From NCBI RefSeq assembly GCF_019226825.1, contig NZ_CP076642.1:1116001-1180000 (forward strand): a DNA stretch of 64,000 bases, in the 5' to 3' direction. The DNA is from Vibrio ostreae. GTDB lineage: Bacteria > Pseudomonadota > Gammaproteobacteria > Enterobacterales > Vibrionaceae. Below the pieces are notes generated by a model. The model made no database searches and was not told the origin of the DNA. It saw only the letters and a list, made by a program, of their open reading frames with translations. Of this stretch, positions 7,829 to 16,962 are shown piece by piece; within the stretch, counting starts at the first letter, position 1; every line of letters starts with the position of its first letter. The position numbers and the translations under genes were made by a program.

Positions 7829-9340
7829 TTACATCGGACCGACCGGCAGACCGGAAACCATGTAGAGCAGGAAACAGGCGCCCCAGACGGAGAACAGGAC
7901 CAGAGCATACGGCACCATCATGGCCAGGAAGGTGCCAAACTTCACCTCGGGGTTGTATTTGGCGATTAACGCCAGCACCATCGGAATATACGGATTGGTC
8001 GGTGAGATAATATTGGTGGTGGAGTCGGCAATCCGGTAGCCCATCTGCGTTACTTGTGGCTCAACGCCCAACAGCATAAACAGCGGGATAAACACCGGCG
8101 CCATAATCGCCCATTGTGCCGAACCACTGAATACGATCAGGTTCATCAGCCCGGCCAGAATCATAAATACGGCCATCATCAGCAGCTTAGGCATATCCAC
8201 TGACGAGATCCATTCTGCGCCATTGACCGCGATGTAAATCGCCAGATTCGACCATTTGAACCAGGCGATGAACTGAGCAATCACGAATACCAGCACAATA
8301 TAGCCACCGACCCCTTTCAGCGCTTTGCTCATCAAATCCGGCACATCACTGGCGCTTTTAATCGTGCCCGCTTTGTAGCCGTACACCACCGCATTCATGA
8401 TGAAGAACGCCATAATGACCGGAATAATTCCTTTCAGAAATGGTGACGGTACCAGACCGCCTTCAGCATTACGCAGCGCAGAGTCTTCCGGCCAAATCAG
8501 GGCCACTAAAACCGCGATAAAGAGCAGCGAAGCAATACCGGACCAGCGCAGAGCGGTTTTCTGCTGCTCGGTGACGGTAAAGGAGATCTCATCATTGTCG
8601 GCTTTGGCCGGCATTTTGTGGGCAAAACGTGGCTCGATATATTTGTCGGTCAGCAGGGTTCCGGTCACCACCAGAATAGGCACTGAAATCAGCATGAAGT
8701 ACCAGTTGGCCGCCGGGCTGACTTCTACCGCTTCAACAATTTTTGACGCCTCGCTTGAAATGCCGGACAGCAGCACATCGGTGCCGGCGATGAACAGATT
8801 GGCGGTAAAGCCTGCTGCGACCGCAACAAAACCGGCCGCAATCCCGACAATCGGGTTGCGGTTAGTGGCGGCAAAAATCAGCCCGGCCAGCGGTGGGATA
8901 AGGATAAAAGCGGCATCGGACGCCAGGTTACCGATAATGCCGGTAATAAAAATGGAGGCGGTAACAAACTGGCGCGGCGCGTTGAGCAGGGAGTGCTTAA
9001 TGGCACTGTCGGCCAGGCCTACTTCCTGCAGCAGTCCCACTGCCAGCATCATGCACAGCACTAAGCCGAGAGGCTTGAATGAGACAAAGTTATTGACTGT
9101 GGACTGGAGGATATACACCAGTCCGTCGCCGCTGAGCAGGTTTTTAACCTGCACCACTTCACCGCTGGACGGGTGAGTGACGCTGCCACCGTTGATCGAG
9201 AGCAGCCAGGACAGCACCATCACGCCGAGACAGAGAAAAATAAACAGATAGAACGGGTGGGGAACCTTATCCCCGAATCGCTCGATGCGATCAATCATCG
9301 ACGTCCGCGACGCCGTTTTTTGAGAAATTGCGGTCGACAT
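7829..9340 (-). CDS. abgT: AbgT-family transporter (p-aminobenzoyl-glutamate type)
   Basis: 503-residue multi-spanning inner-membrane protein, close to AbgT of E. coli (508). Shared features are the N-terminal RIERFGDKVPHPFYLF segment, SDAAFILIPPLAGLIF, GFTANLFIAGTDVLLSGIS, and the C-terminal IADSTTNIISPTNPYIPM. The family moves p-aminobenzoyl-glutamate or acts as a proton-driven antiporter for sulphonamide-like drugs. The ATG at 9340 follows ACAGGAG at normal spacing. An M20 amidohydrolase gene lies 109 bases upstream on the same strand, which supports import followed by hydrolysis of an N-acyl amino acid. Confidence 0.85.
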   Translation of the reverse strand: MSTAISQKTASRTSMIDRIERFGDKVPHPFYLFIFLCLGVMVLSWLLSINGGSVTHPSSGEVVQVKNLLSGDGLVYILQSTVNNFVSFKPLGLVLCMMLAVGLLQEVGLADSAIKHSLLNAPRQFVTASIFITGIIGNLASDAAFILIPPLAGLIFAATNRNPIVGIAAGFVAVAAGFTANLFIAGTDVLLSGISSEASKIVEAVEVSPAANWYFMLISVPILVVTGTLLTDKYIEPRFAHKMPAKADNDEISFTVTEQQKTALRWSGIASLLFIAVLVALIWPEDSALRNAEGGLVPSPFLKGIIPVIMAFFIMNAVVYGYKAGTIKSASDVPDLMSKALKGVGGYIVLVFVIAQFIAWFKWSNLAIYIAVNGAEWISSVDMPKLLMMAVFMILAGLMNLIVFSGSAQWAIMAPVFIPLFMLLGVEPQVTQMGYRIADSTTNIISPTNPYIPMVLALIAKYNPEVKFGTFLAMMVPYALVLFSVWGACFLLYMVSGLPVGPM

Positions 9341-9449
9341 GGTCAGTACACTCCTGTGTGAAAATGGGGGAATCATTCCCCCATGGTCCATTTTACTGCT
9401 ATTTATATAATTGATTGATATTTAAATAATTGGCTATGATTGAAGCCTG

Positions 9450-10625
9450 CTATTGCTGTTCGACTAATTGAATAAAATAGGCCGCGCCAATCGGCAATAA
9501 ATTATCGTTAAAATCGTAGCCTTTGTTGTGCAGGCCAACGCAACGGGTGCCGTGTTCGCCGCTACCATTGCCAAGGAAGCCATAACAGCCCGGAACTTTC
9601 TCGAGGAAAAAAGCAAAATCCTCGCTGGTCAGTTTGGCTTCGCAGCCAGGATTGACCTTATCGGCGCCGACCACGGCCTGAGCGGCCTTAATTGCCAGCG
9701 CCGTTTCATCCGGGGTATTGACCGTCGGCGGATGAGAGATCGGCCCCAGTTTAAACTCGGCGCTCATTCCTTGTGCTTTGGCGCTGTATTCGACCAACTG
9801 TGTCAGGTTGTCAACCAGACTATCACGCGTCTCCTGACGCAAGGTACGGAAGGTGCCATTCATATGCGCCTGATCGGCAATTGCGTTGGTGGTTTCACCA
9901 CAGTGCAACTGGGTGACGGAAACAACAATCGGATCGAACGGATCATAACGGCGGCTGACCATGCCCTGGATGCCCTGATAAATATGGGTGGCAACCAGCA
10001 ATGGATCCTGGGTGGTATGCGGCAGTCCGGCGTGTCCGCTTTGGCCGTTTATGGTGACAAACAGGCGATCGGAACTGGCCATGATCGGCCCGGTTTTAAA
10101 GGCGAAATGGCCTTCCGGCAGGCCCGGCATATTGTGCAGAGCGTAACAGGCATCGAGCGGGAAACGTTGCAGCAAGCCGTCTGCAATCATGGTTTCCGCA
10201 CCGCCACGCCCTTCTTCCGCCGGTTGGAAAATCAGCACCACTTTACCGCGAAACTGGCGGGTGGACGCCAGATAGCGTGCGGCCAGCAGCAGCATGCTGG
10301 TATGGCCGTCGTGACCACAGGCGTGCATTTTACCGTGATGGCTGGAACGGTGTGCGAAGGTGTTCTCTTCATGAATGGGCAGCGCATCCATGTCGGCGCG
10401 CAGGCCGATGGTGTTGCCGTCGCCCAGTTGGCCATAAATCACACCGACAACGCCGGTTTTGGCAAAATCGGTACAGATTTCATCCACGCCATATTTTTGC
10501 AGCTCAGCCACCACCAGAGCCTGGGTGTGGTTTTCTTCAAACCCCAGCTCAGGATGCTGGTGGATAGTATGGCGAATGCTAATAGTCTCAGCGACCCAAG
10601 GCTGTAAAACCTCAATAATGTTCAT
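9450..10625 (-). CDS. M20 family amidohydrolase (AbgB/hippurate hydrolase type)
   Basis: 391-residue metal-dependent hydrolase. The metal site motif HACGHDGHT is at about 101-109 (Cys103, His105), preceded by IGLRADMDALPI. The later QPAEEGRGGAETM carries the catalytic Glu pair, and HTTQ and the lid domain follow. Family members split N-acyl or aminobenzoyl amino acids. GGGGAG precedes the ATG closely. With the AbgT transporter just downstream it probably forms a two-gene uptake and hydrolysis operon. A second, frameshifted M20 gene occurs at 54241-55387. Confidence 0.88.
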   Translation of the reverse strand: MNIIEVLQPWVAETISIRHTIHQHPELGFEENHTQALVVAELQKYGVDEICTDFAKTGVVGVIYGQLGDGNTIGLRADMDALPIHEENTFAHRSSHHGKMHACGHDGHTSMLLLAARYLASTRQFRGKVVLIFQPAEEGRGGAETMIADGLLQRFPLDACYALHNMPGLPEGHFAFKTGPIMASSDRLFVTINGQSGHAGLPHTTQDPLLVATHIYQGIQGMVSRRYDPFDPIVVSVTQLHCGETTNAIADQAHMNGTFRTLRQETRDSLVDNLTQLVEYSAKAQGMSAEFKLGPISHPPTVNTPDETALAIKAAQAVVGADKVNPGCEAKLTSEDFAFFLEKVPGCYGFLGNGSGEHGTRCVGLHNKGYDFNDNLLPIGAAYFIQLVEQQ

Positions 10626-10760
10626 GCTTCTCCCCTTTCGTTAAGAAGGATTTAACACTATTGAAACATGGCAAACAAACCGGATTACTACTCAAACTAT
10701 TAGTGTTGCTAATAGTGATTCAGCCAAGAAACATCAGCATGCAACCAAACCGTTATACTG

Positions 10761-10805
10761 GGTTGGAATAAACAGGGTTATAATAAACAGGGTTGAAATA
10801 ACAAG
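10761..10805. repeat. Three tandem 15-bp units
   Basis: Units GGTTGGAATAAACAG, GGTTATAATAAACAG and GGTTGAAATAACAAG follow each other without a gap, upstream of the M20 gene and downstream of the small gene at 10856. Confidence 0.8.
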
Positions 10806-10825
10806 CCGGGCATTATACCCGGCTT
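10803..10825 (-). terminator. Terminator-like hairpin after the 59-residue gene
   Basis: An 8-bp perfect stem AAGCCGGG / CCCGGCTT with a 7-base loop. The T tract on the minus strand is short and interrupted. Confidence 0.6.
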
Positions 10826-10855
10826 GGTGATCCCCGTTTTTAACTTGGCCGCTGG

Positions 10856-11035
10856 TCAGGATTCGTCGGGATAGTCTCTCTGACGACCTTGCGGGGTAGA
10901 TTGGGTGCGCCAATGCTCCTCGCGATCATATGTTTCATCGCACAGGTCGATGGTAAACCCCATATCACGCACCTCTTTCAGGGTAAGGTTGTCAGCCAGA
11001 TGAGTGACCTGACCGGCTTTATTACGTAGCTCCAT
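10856..11035 (-). CDS. Small conserved-looking protein, 59 residues
   Basis: A short soluble, highly charged protein beginning MELRNKAGQVTHLADNL and ending in an Arg/Gln/Asp-rich tail (STPQGRQRDYPDES). AAGGAG lies 5 bases before the ATG, the codons are of normal use, and a hairpin follows the stop, so I take it as a real gene. I do not recognise the family. The spacing from the oxidoreductase gene upstream (123 bases) suggests it may have its own promoter. Confidence 0.65.
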   Translation of the reverse strand: MELRNKAGQVTHLADNLTLKEVRDMGFTIDLCDETYDREEHWRTQSTPQGRQRDYPDES

Positions 11036-11157
11036 ACCGTCTCCTTGAGTGAGTGTTGGACATCAACAGCAACCTAAGTATAGGCGACACCAGCCGATTG
11101 GGGCCGGGCATCAGCAGGACCGTCTCTCTGAGCAGGGTTAGCACATCGCAATCGAGA

Positions 11158-12087
11158 TCAGGGCATCTGGTTGAGTATTTTCTGGCATACTGCTTCCGCC
11201 AGTTGATGGCTGGCAATGTTGCGATTAACGACGGCGCTGTCGAGCTTGCCGCTTTGTACCACGTTCAGCCAGTCCTGAATCATAGGGGCGAAGCCTTTTG
11301 CGGTCAGCATCGGCGTCCAGTCCTTTAACGCCAGTGTGGTCTGCTGGTTGGCCTGCCAGTGCTTACCGGCGACAAAAGAGTCAAATTCGTAGCCTTGATT
11401 GACAAACTGCGCACTGACCCTCTCGCTGGTTTGGCCAAACTGGCGGTTCATTGAGGCATGCAACAGGGTTTGGCCGTGTTGCCACTGAACATCCACCCGG
11501 GCCAGTTTCGTCGCATCGAGCTGGTGGGTGATGTACACATCCTCAATGTCCGCTTTGGCATACAGGTTGACGCTGTCGAGCGGGTGGATAAAGTCATCAA
11601 ACAAAAATGTACGGACATCACCGCTATGATTGTAGCGATGCTTTTCCCAGCGCAGAGCGCGTAGATCGTCACGGGCGGCGCTCTGCACGCCGGCAAGGTG
11701 CTGATTGAGCAACGGGATATGACGGCGGTTAAAGCCGACATACAGAGGCTGGCGGTGCTGAGCGGCGACTTCATACAGGGTTTCACAGGCGTGAGCGCTG
11801 TCTGCCAGCGGTTTATCCACGAAAGTTGGGATGCCATGGGTGAGGAAAAATGCCGCGATTTCGGGATGGACCGCTGTCGCAGCGTGGATCATCACCGCAT
11901 CGACCTGCATGTCGATGAGCTGTCGGTAGTCAGTGCAGCTGTGTGTCACATGATAGCGACTGGCCAGCTCGGCCAGAGTCTGAGTGTTACGGGTACAAAA
12001 AATGACTTCGACGCCAGGCCACTGGGCGATAACGGGTAAGTAAGCTTTCTGGGCGATATCCCCCAGACCGATCAGGCCGATTTTCAT
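11158..12087 (-). CDS. Gfo/Idh/MocA-family oxidoreductase
   Basis: 309-residue NAD(P)-dependent dehydrogenase-like protein of the MviM group. The Rossmann fold starts at residue 1 (MKIGLIGLGDIAQKAYLPVI), with GLGDIA as the dinucleotide loop. FVDKPLADS matches the EKP-type motif, with Asp replacing Glu, and a C-terminal alpha/beta substrate domain follows (GFNRRHIPL). The ATG at 12087 follows GAGAG and begins exactly at the Rossmann strand. The substrate is probably a sugar or cyclitol derivative but cannot be named. It stands apart from the mannitol operon by 220 bases. Confidence 0.82.
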   Translation of the reverse strand: MKIGLIGLGDIAQKAYLPVIAQWPGVEVIFCTRNTQTLAELASRYHVTHSCTDYRQLIDMQVDAVMIHAATAVHPEIAAFFLTHGIPTFVDKPLADSAHACETLYEVAAQHRQPLYVGFNRRHIPLLNQHLAGVQSAARDDLRALRWEKHRYNHSGDVRTFLFDDFIHPLDSVNLYAKADIEDVYITHQLDATKLARVDVQWQHGQTLLHASMNRQFGQTSERVSAQFVNQGYEFDSFVAGKHWQANQQTTLALKDWTPMLTAKGFAPMIQDWLNVVQSGKLDSAVVNRNIASHQLAEAVCQKILNQMP

Positions 12088-12309
12088 GATGAGCTCTCTG
12101 AGAATTGATAACAAAATCAAGGCTAACGCTTGAGAGAGCTCGATACAAGGTGAAAAAGACGTAGTGTTCAGCAGGCCGGAAGGTGTTATGTCAACACTGG
12201 GATCTTAGATCAACACAGAGAAATTAGGTCAATGATCCACGGTAAGGCACGCATGTAACCCGGAATGGTGACCGCGAGAACGGCCATGAAGGCTGATGAG
12301 CTGACTCAT

Positions 12310-12843
12310 TCAGAATGGGCTGTCACGATTGAGCGTGTTACAGATTTCAATGATCGCCAGTGACATTCCTGACTTGATGATTTGCTGCTGACGTTGCAGA
12401 TGCAGGTTATAGAAGGCGAGATCAATGTCATCTTCCGGCTCGTCAAGTGGGCTGAGTTGGACCATACCCATCTTTTTAACCAGATTGAGCGCCTGAATGG
12501 CAGCCACTATGTTGGGATCAGTAAAGCTGTACTCGGCACCATCGCTATTGAGCTGGTTGCGCAGTTTAATAACACTTTCAATATCATGGTAAACATCGTC
12601 CGGAATAACGCCCAGACCGTACAATAATTTGAGACGTACCGACAGGTTGCCCAGCGGGCCGGTGTCCTGCAGCAAAGGCCCGACGACTGACTGCACCGCA
12701 AAATTATCTTTACGAAAGATGCGTTGCATCAGGGCGTCAATGGCTTCGCTGAATACTTCGACGGTCTGGATGAAAAAACCCCGTACTGATGGTGCATCGT
12801 TCAGTCGTTCCAGGATCTCAGTTTCGTTAATTTTATCTACCAT
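12310..12843 (-). CDS. mtlR: Mannitol operon repressor MtlR
   Basis: 177 residues of the MltR family, which represses mannitol operons without a classical DNA-binding domain. Family signatures are ERLNDAPSVRGFFI, EAIDALMQRIFRKDNFAVQSVVGPLLQDTGPLGNLSVRLKLLYGLGV, and the LRNQLN helix. The ATG at 12843 (MVDKINETE) is chosen. A longer frame to a TTG at 12930 would overlap mtlD and span an intergenic hairpin. The gene follows mtlD directly in the usual mtlA-mtlD-mtlR order. Confidence 0.9.
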   Translation of the reverse strand: MVDKINETEILERLNDAPSVRGFFIQTVEVFSEAIDALMQRIFRKDNFAVQSVVGPLLQDTGPLGNLSVRLKLLYGLGVIPDDVYHDIESVIKLRNQLNSDGAEYSFTDPNIVAAIQALNLVKKMGMVQLSPLDEPEDDIDLAFYNLHLQRQQQIIKSGMSLAIIEICNTLNRDSPF

Positions 12844-12870
12844 ATATGATTCTAAGCTACGTCTCAGGAA

Positions 12871-12889
12871 GGAGGGCAAACTGCCCTCC
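12871..12889 (-). promoter_or_regulatory. Intercistronic hairpin between mtlD and mtlR
   Basis: An 8-bp perfect stem GGAGGGCA / TGCCCTCC with a 3-base loop, 16 bases after the mtlD stop. It lacks a proper T tract, so it may reduce rather than end transcription into mtlR or protect the mtlAD message. Confidence 0.6.
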
Positions 12890-12904
12890 AATCTAGCTGC
12901 ATCA

Positions 12905-14050
12905 TCAAAGCTGGTTGTATAACGACTCAACGGTCTCTACTTCCACGCTGTGTTCATCTAGGCCAGTGTAATGTGCCAGTGTTTTACGCACACCCTGATC
13001 ACGGATAGATTGCTGCAACTCTACAGCTTGCGGGTCGCTGTCGTTGGTGTATTTCAGCGCGGCCGCAATGCCTTTTAATAATGTTTGGTTGTCCACGCCG
13101 TACTCGATGGTGCCAAGTAACGGCTTCACCAGGCGATCGTTGGCACCCAGTTTACGGATTGGCTGGCGGCCTACACGGTCCACTTCGTCCACCAGATAAG
13201 GGTTGGCAAAGCGACCGAGAATCTTCTCGATGTAGGCGGCATGTTTGTCTTTATCAAAGCCGTACCGACGAATCAGCACTTCGCCGCTTTCCTGCATTGC
13301 CTGTTTAACCTCGGCACGAATCTGCGGGTTTTCAATCGCTTCACGAATGGTTTTATGACCATTCAGGCAACCAAGATAGGCGGTAACGCAGTGGCCGGTA
13401 TTGAGCGTAAACAACTTACGTTCAACAAAGGCCATCAGGTTATCAGTGCGTTCCATGCCTGCGATAGCCGGAATCTCACCTTTAAACTGAGTTTCGTCGA
13501 CAATCCATTCACTGAAGGTTTCAACGGTCACGGCCAGCGGATCGGTCTCACCGGCTTCTGCCGGTGGTACGATGCGGTCTACGGCCGAATCGACAAAGCC
13601 AACCCGTTTTTCAACGTCGGCTCGTGCTTGTGCGGAGAGTTTTTCAAACACCGCCTCTTTCAGCTGGCTGGTACCACGTACCATGTTTTCACAGGCGATG
13701 ATATTCAGCGGTGTAGTGATACCCTGACTGAGGCGTTTTTCCAGACCCTGAGCCAAGGTGCCTGCAATGATTTTCAGCACGGTCGGCCCGACAGCGGTGG
13801 TAATGATATCAACTTCTGCAATGGAGTCGACAATCTTTGCGTCAGTTGAGTTAATCGCATCCACACCGGTCACGGTTTCCACTACGCAAGTCTCACCCAC
13901 CACTTTGACCGGATATTCGTGACGCTCGCTCAGTGCCTGAACCACCACGTCGTTGACATCGGCAAAGGTGACGTGAATATTTGCGTCTGCCAGTAGCTTA
14001 CCAATAAATCCCCGGCCAATGTTGCCGGCGCCAAAATGTAACGCTTTCAT
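12905..14050 (-). CDS. mtlD: Mannitol-1-phosphate 5-dehydrogenase
   Basis: 381 residues (E. coli 382). It oxidises mannitol 1-phosphate to fructose 6-phosphate with NAD. The NAD loop [15 protein letters not shown] is at about 5-18. The polyol dehydrogenase signature region includes [28 protein letters not shown], and the catalytic Lys region [17 protein letters not shown]. The ATG at 14050 follows GGAAGA. It lies 97 bases downstream of mtlA on the same strand, and a weak hairpin occupies that gap. Confidence 0.96.
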   Translation of the reverse strand: MKALHFGAGNIGRGFIGKLLADANIHVTFADVNDVVVQALSERHEYPVKVVGETCVVETVTGVDAINSTDAKIVDSIAEVDIITTAVGPTVLKIIAGTLAQGLEKRLSQGITTPLNIIACENMVRGTSQLKEAVFEKLSAQARADVEKRVGFVDSAVDRIVPPAEAGETDPLAVTVETFSEWIVDETQFKGEIPAIAGMERTDNLMAFVERKLFTLNTGHCVTAYLGCLNGHKTIREAIENPQIRAEVKQAMQESGEVLIRRYGFDKDKHAAYIEKILGRFANPYLVDEVDRVGRQPIRKLGANDRLVKPLLGTIEYGVDNQTLLKGIAAALKYTNDSDPQAVELQQSIRDQGVRKTLAHYTGLDEHSVEVETVESLYNQL

Positions 14051-14090
14051 AACTGTTCTTCCACCCAATAAAATTAGCAATCTAATAAAT

Positions 14091-14116
14091 AAGGCCAGTC
14101 GGGGGAGACCGGCCTT
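14091..14116 (-). promoter_or_regulatory. Hairpin between mtlA and mtlD
   Basis: AAGGCC / GGCCTT arms with a partly paired inner region. There is no T tract, so it is probably an mRNA processing or stabilising structure. Confidence 0.45.
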
Positions 14117-14147
14117 CGTCTTAAAGGAGCATGGCTGTGGTTAGGAG

Positions 14148-16040
14148 TTAGCCATTCAGAATCCGTAGCACATCGTCCGGATTGGTGGTGCTCTTGAGTA
14201 ACTCGACGGCTTCTTCATCATCCAGTGCGTTGGTGATGGCAGTGATAACCTGAATATGTTCATCACCCTGAGCGGCGATACCAATCACCATTTTGGCGAT
14301 ATCGTCTTCCTCTTCACCCCACTGGATGCCATCCGGGAACTGGCAGAAAACAATGCCGGTTTTCTTCACATACTGTTTGGCTTCGATAGTGCCGTGAGGG
14401 ACCGCAATCGATTCACCCAGGTAGGTCGACACGAGTTTTTCGCGCTCCAGCATACCTTGCACATATTGAGGCTCGACGTTGCCCAGCTTCACCAGTTGCT
14501 CACCCGCAAACTTGATCACTTCTTCTTTGCTCTTTGGTTGCAGGCCAAGAAAGATATTGTCGTTGGACAGTTTCAGTGTTCCGCCTTGCTCAGCTGTGCT
14601 TTCTTGCACAACCTCTTCCTGCTTGTTACCGCTGTCCATGGCTGTCATCAGCTTGGCAACCAGACTGTCGTACAGGGAGTTGTCGAGGAAATTGGTCAGC
14701 GAAATATGGTACGCGTTGGCGGCATGCTGGCGGGCACGGTCCGTCAGATCGCGGTGGGTAACAACGATGTCCACATCGCCAGGCAGGCTGTTAATCGCCA
14801 GGTTAGTAACATCAATGTTCAGGTTAGCGGCTTGGACCTTCTTGCGCAGCAAGCTGGCACCCATTGCACTTGACCCCATACCTGCGTCACACGCGACGAT
14901 GATTTTGCGTACGTTTGCCATATCGATGTCTGCGGCCGGAGCGCTCTGACCTTTCGACGTCGCTTTCATGCCCTGCATCTGGTTGGTCGCTTTTTCCAGC
15001 GAGTCGTCATCGTCCGCTGTCTGTTTCTGAGTTTTCAGTAGCAGAGAGGCAATCACACACGATACTGCTGCAGAGCAGATAACCGACAGAATCACACCAA
15101 CGAAGGCTGACTTAGGCGTCATGAGCAGCACGGCAAAAATAGAGCCCGGTGATGCTGGTGAAACCAGACCAGAGTTGAACATCACGTTAACGAATACACC
15201 GGTCATACCGCCGCCAATCATGGCCAGAATCAGACGCGGGTTCATCAGAACATATGGGAAGTAAATTTCGTGGATACCGCCCAGGAAGTGGATGATAGAA
15301 GCACCTGCAGCGGATTGTTTCGCACTGCCTTTACCAAACATCATGTAAGCCAGCAGCAGACCTAAGCCCGGACCCGGGTTTGCTTCAATCAGGAAGAAAA
15401 TAGATTTACCCATTTCTTCAGACTGTTGGATGCCCAGTGGTGAGAAAATACCGTGGTTGATCGCGTTATTCAGGAACAGAATCTTCGCTGGCTCTACAAA
15501 AATGGAAGTCAGAGGAAGGACACCAGTATCAACCAGAACGTTTACGCCCGCAGCCAGTGCGGTTGACAGCGTTTTCACCGCAGGACCGATAACCAGGTAA
15601 GCGATGATCGCGCACAGCATACCGATGATGCCTGCTGAGAAGTTGTTGACTAGCATTTCGAAGCCGCTTTTCACTTTACCGTGGATAGCCGCATCGAATT
15701 TTTTGATCGCCAGACCGCCCAGAGGGCCTGCAATCATTGCACCCATAAACATAGGGATATCGGTACCTACAATAACACCCATAGTGGTGATAGCACCGAC
15801 GACCGCACCGCGATCTCCGCCAACCATTTTACCGCCGGTATAACCGATCAGCAGTGGTAGCAGGTAAGTGATCATAGGACCAACCATGGATGCCAGTGTT
15901 TCGTTTGGCCACCAACCCGTTGGAATAAATAATGCGGTAATGAAACCCCAGGCGATAAACGCACCAATGTTCGGCATTACCATGTTGGACAGGAACCGGC
16001 CAAAATTCTGTACCTTGACCTTCGCTTCTGGTGATAACAT
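14148..16040 (-). CDS. mtlA: PTS mannitol transporter EIICBA
   Basis: 630-residue inner-membrane protein that imports and phosphorylates mannitol using phosphate from HPr. Domain order is IIC (about 1-340, multiple membrane spans; the NAINHGIFSPLG and GGIHEIYFPYVL motifs), linker, IIB (about 375-465) and IIA (about 490-630). The phosphorylated Cys is residue 384 in VACDAGMGSSAMG, the same number as in E. coli. The IIA active His is about 549 in SIAVPHGTIE. It is the first gene of mtlADR, preceded by a 900-base region with several CRP-like sites. Confidence 0.96.
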   Translation of the reverse strand: MLSPEAKVKVQNFGRFLSNMVMPNIGAFIAWGFITALFIPTGWWPNETLASMVGPMITYLLPLLIGYTGGKMVGGDRGAVVGAITTMGVIVGTDIPMFMGAMIAGPLGGLAIKKFDAAIHGKVKSGFEMLVNNFSAGIIGMLCAIIAYLVIGPAVKTLSTALAAGVNVLVDTGVLPLTSIFVEPAKILFLNNAINHGIFSPLGIQQSEEMGKSIFFLIEANPGPGLGLLLAYMMFGKGSAKQSAAGASIIHFLGGIHEIYFPYVLMNPRLILAMIGGGMTGVFVNVMFNSGLVSPASPGSIFAVLLMTPKSAFVGVILSVICSAAVSCVIASLLLKTQKQTADDDDSLEKATNQMQGMKATSKGQSAPAADIDMANVRKIIVACDAGMGSSAMGASLLRKKVQAANLNIDVTNLAINSLPGDVDIVVTHRDLTDRARQHAANAYHISLTNFLDNSLYDSLVAKLMTAMDSGNKQEEVVQESTAEQGGTLKLSNDNIFLGLQPKSKEEVIKFAGEQLVKLGNVEPQYVQGMLEREKLVSTYLGESIAVPHGTIEAKQYVKKTGIVFCQFPDGIQWGEEEDDIAKMVIGIAAQGDEHIQVITAITNALDDEEAVELLKSTTNPDDVLRILNG

Positions 16041-16082
16041 ATGTTTTCCCCGTTCGATGTTCTGATGAAATTTTGTTGTTGT

Positions 16083-16127
16083 AACGGTTTCGCCAAAAAC
16101 CGTTGATTAATGAGTACACAATTAATC
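16083..16127 (-). promoter_or_regulatory. Two hairpins in the mtlA leader
   Basis: Stem AACGGTTT / AAACCGTT (16083-16104) is followed at once by GATTAAT / ATTAATC (16105-16127), 43-87 bases before the mtlA start. In V. cholerae an antisense RNA (MtlS) pairs with the mtlA leader. These structures lie where such pairing would occur, but I cannot identify an antisense promoter with confidence. Confidence 0.5.
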
Positions 16128-16167
16128 TAACACACAAATTTCAGTCGGCATGTAGGGCGGGTTTTTA

Positions 16168-16392
16168 GTGATAAGGATCACCAAATTAGGGTTATCCAAA
16201 TTCTTTTTTAGTGATCATGATCATTTAATTATGATGTAATTTTGCTACAAAACACTGTAATTAAGTTTTGCAATGTATTTTTGATGCTTGGTGTCACATT
16301 TGTGATATTTTATAAAATAAAAATAAAGTGACGAAGATCACGAAATGATTTGTTTATTAGCTTGGTTAAAAACGCTAAGTGATCTACATCAC
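16168..16392 (-). promoter_or_regulatory. Four CRP-like sites upstream of mtlA
   Basis: Palindromes of the form GTGAT-N4-ATCAC lie at 16168-16181 (perfect arms), 16211-16224 (one mismatch), 16328-16341 (one mismatch) and 16379-16392 (perfect arms). CRP-cAMP activation of mannitol operons through several sites is known from E. coli. The sites are seen; binding is inferred. Confidence 0.78.
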
Positions 16393-16962
16393 TCATTACT
16401 ATTTATTTCAAAAGTCGAAATAAATAGGCAATAATCCTGTTGATGAAAATGTAATTTAGATACGAAATTACGACAGGCAAGTTACAGCGATCGCAACCAC
16501 CATACTTGATGTGTTCATTAATTCATCAATGGCCTATGACAGGCTCTGGGCGCGGCATGAGCACAGCGAGCAAAAAGCGAGAGGCTGTTTGCAGGTGTGG
16601 AACGGTTTTGGCTCATCTTCTGCTCGCTTGCCTGTATCGGCAGGCGATTAAATCGGTGCCGGAAATGGGTCGCCTGTAAAAGAGTGGCCGCAAGCTCTGC
16701 TTAGTCGATGCACCACGAACCCTAAACCAGCCAATGCCGGTTGAGCGGGCAGGAAGCGGGTTGTGAGATCAGTAAGAGTGTTAATCAGTTATTAATCTGA
16801 ATTTAAAGGGTTTGGTTGACGGTGTGAACGGTTTTTGCGCTGCTTCTCAAACTGAACAATAACAGCGGAAGTGGCGCAGTGCGTCAGGGGTAAAGAGTTC
16901 AGTCAATGACCGTTCCTTGCTAGTATTCTGCCACTTTCAATAATGACAATTAGAATTTGCAC
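16393..16962. other. Gene-free stretch with an AT-rich inverted repeat
   Basis: An 11-bp perfect inverted repeat CTATTTATTTC / GAAATAAATAG with a 7-base spacer lies at 16399-16427, next to the last CRP-like site. A possible operator or a plus-strand hairpin. A smaller hairpin GCCTG / CAGGC lies near 16631-16646. No gene is supported in the remainder. Confidence 0.5.

Noticed and set aside
9528..10607. Long open frame opposite the M20 gene
   Set aside because: It is the shadow of the M20 gene, which has the full metal-site motifs and a ribosome site.
16271..16310. TCACATTTGTGA palindrome upstream of mtlA
   Set aside because: The half sites face the wrong way for a CRP site, so it was not counted with the four.
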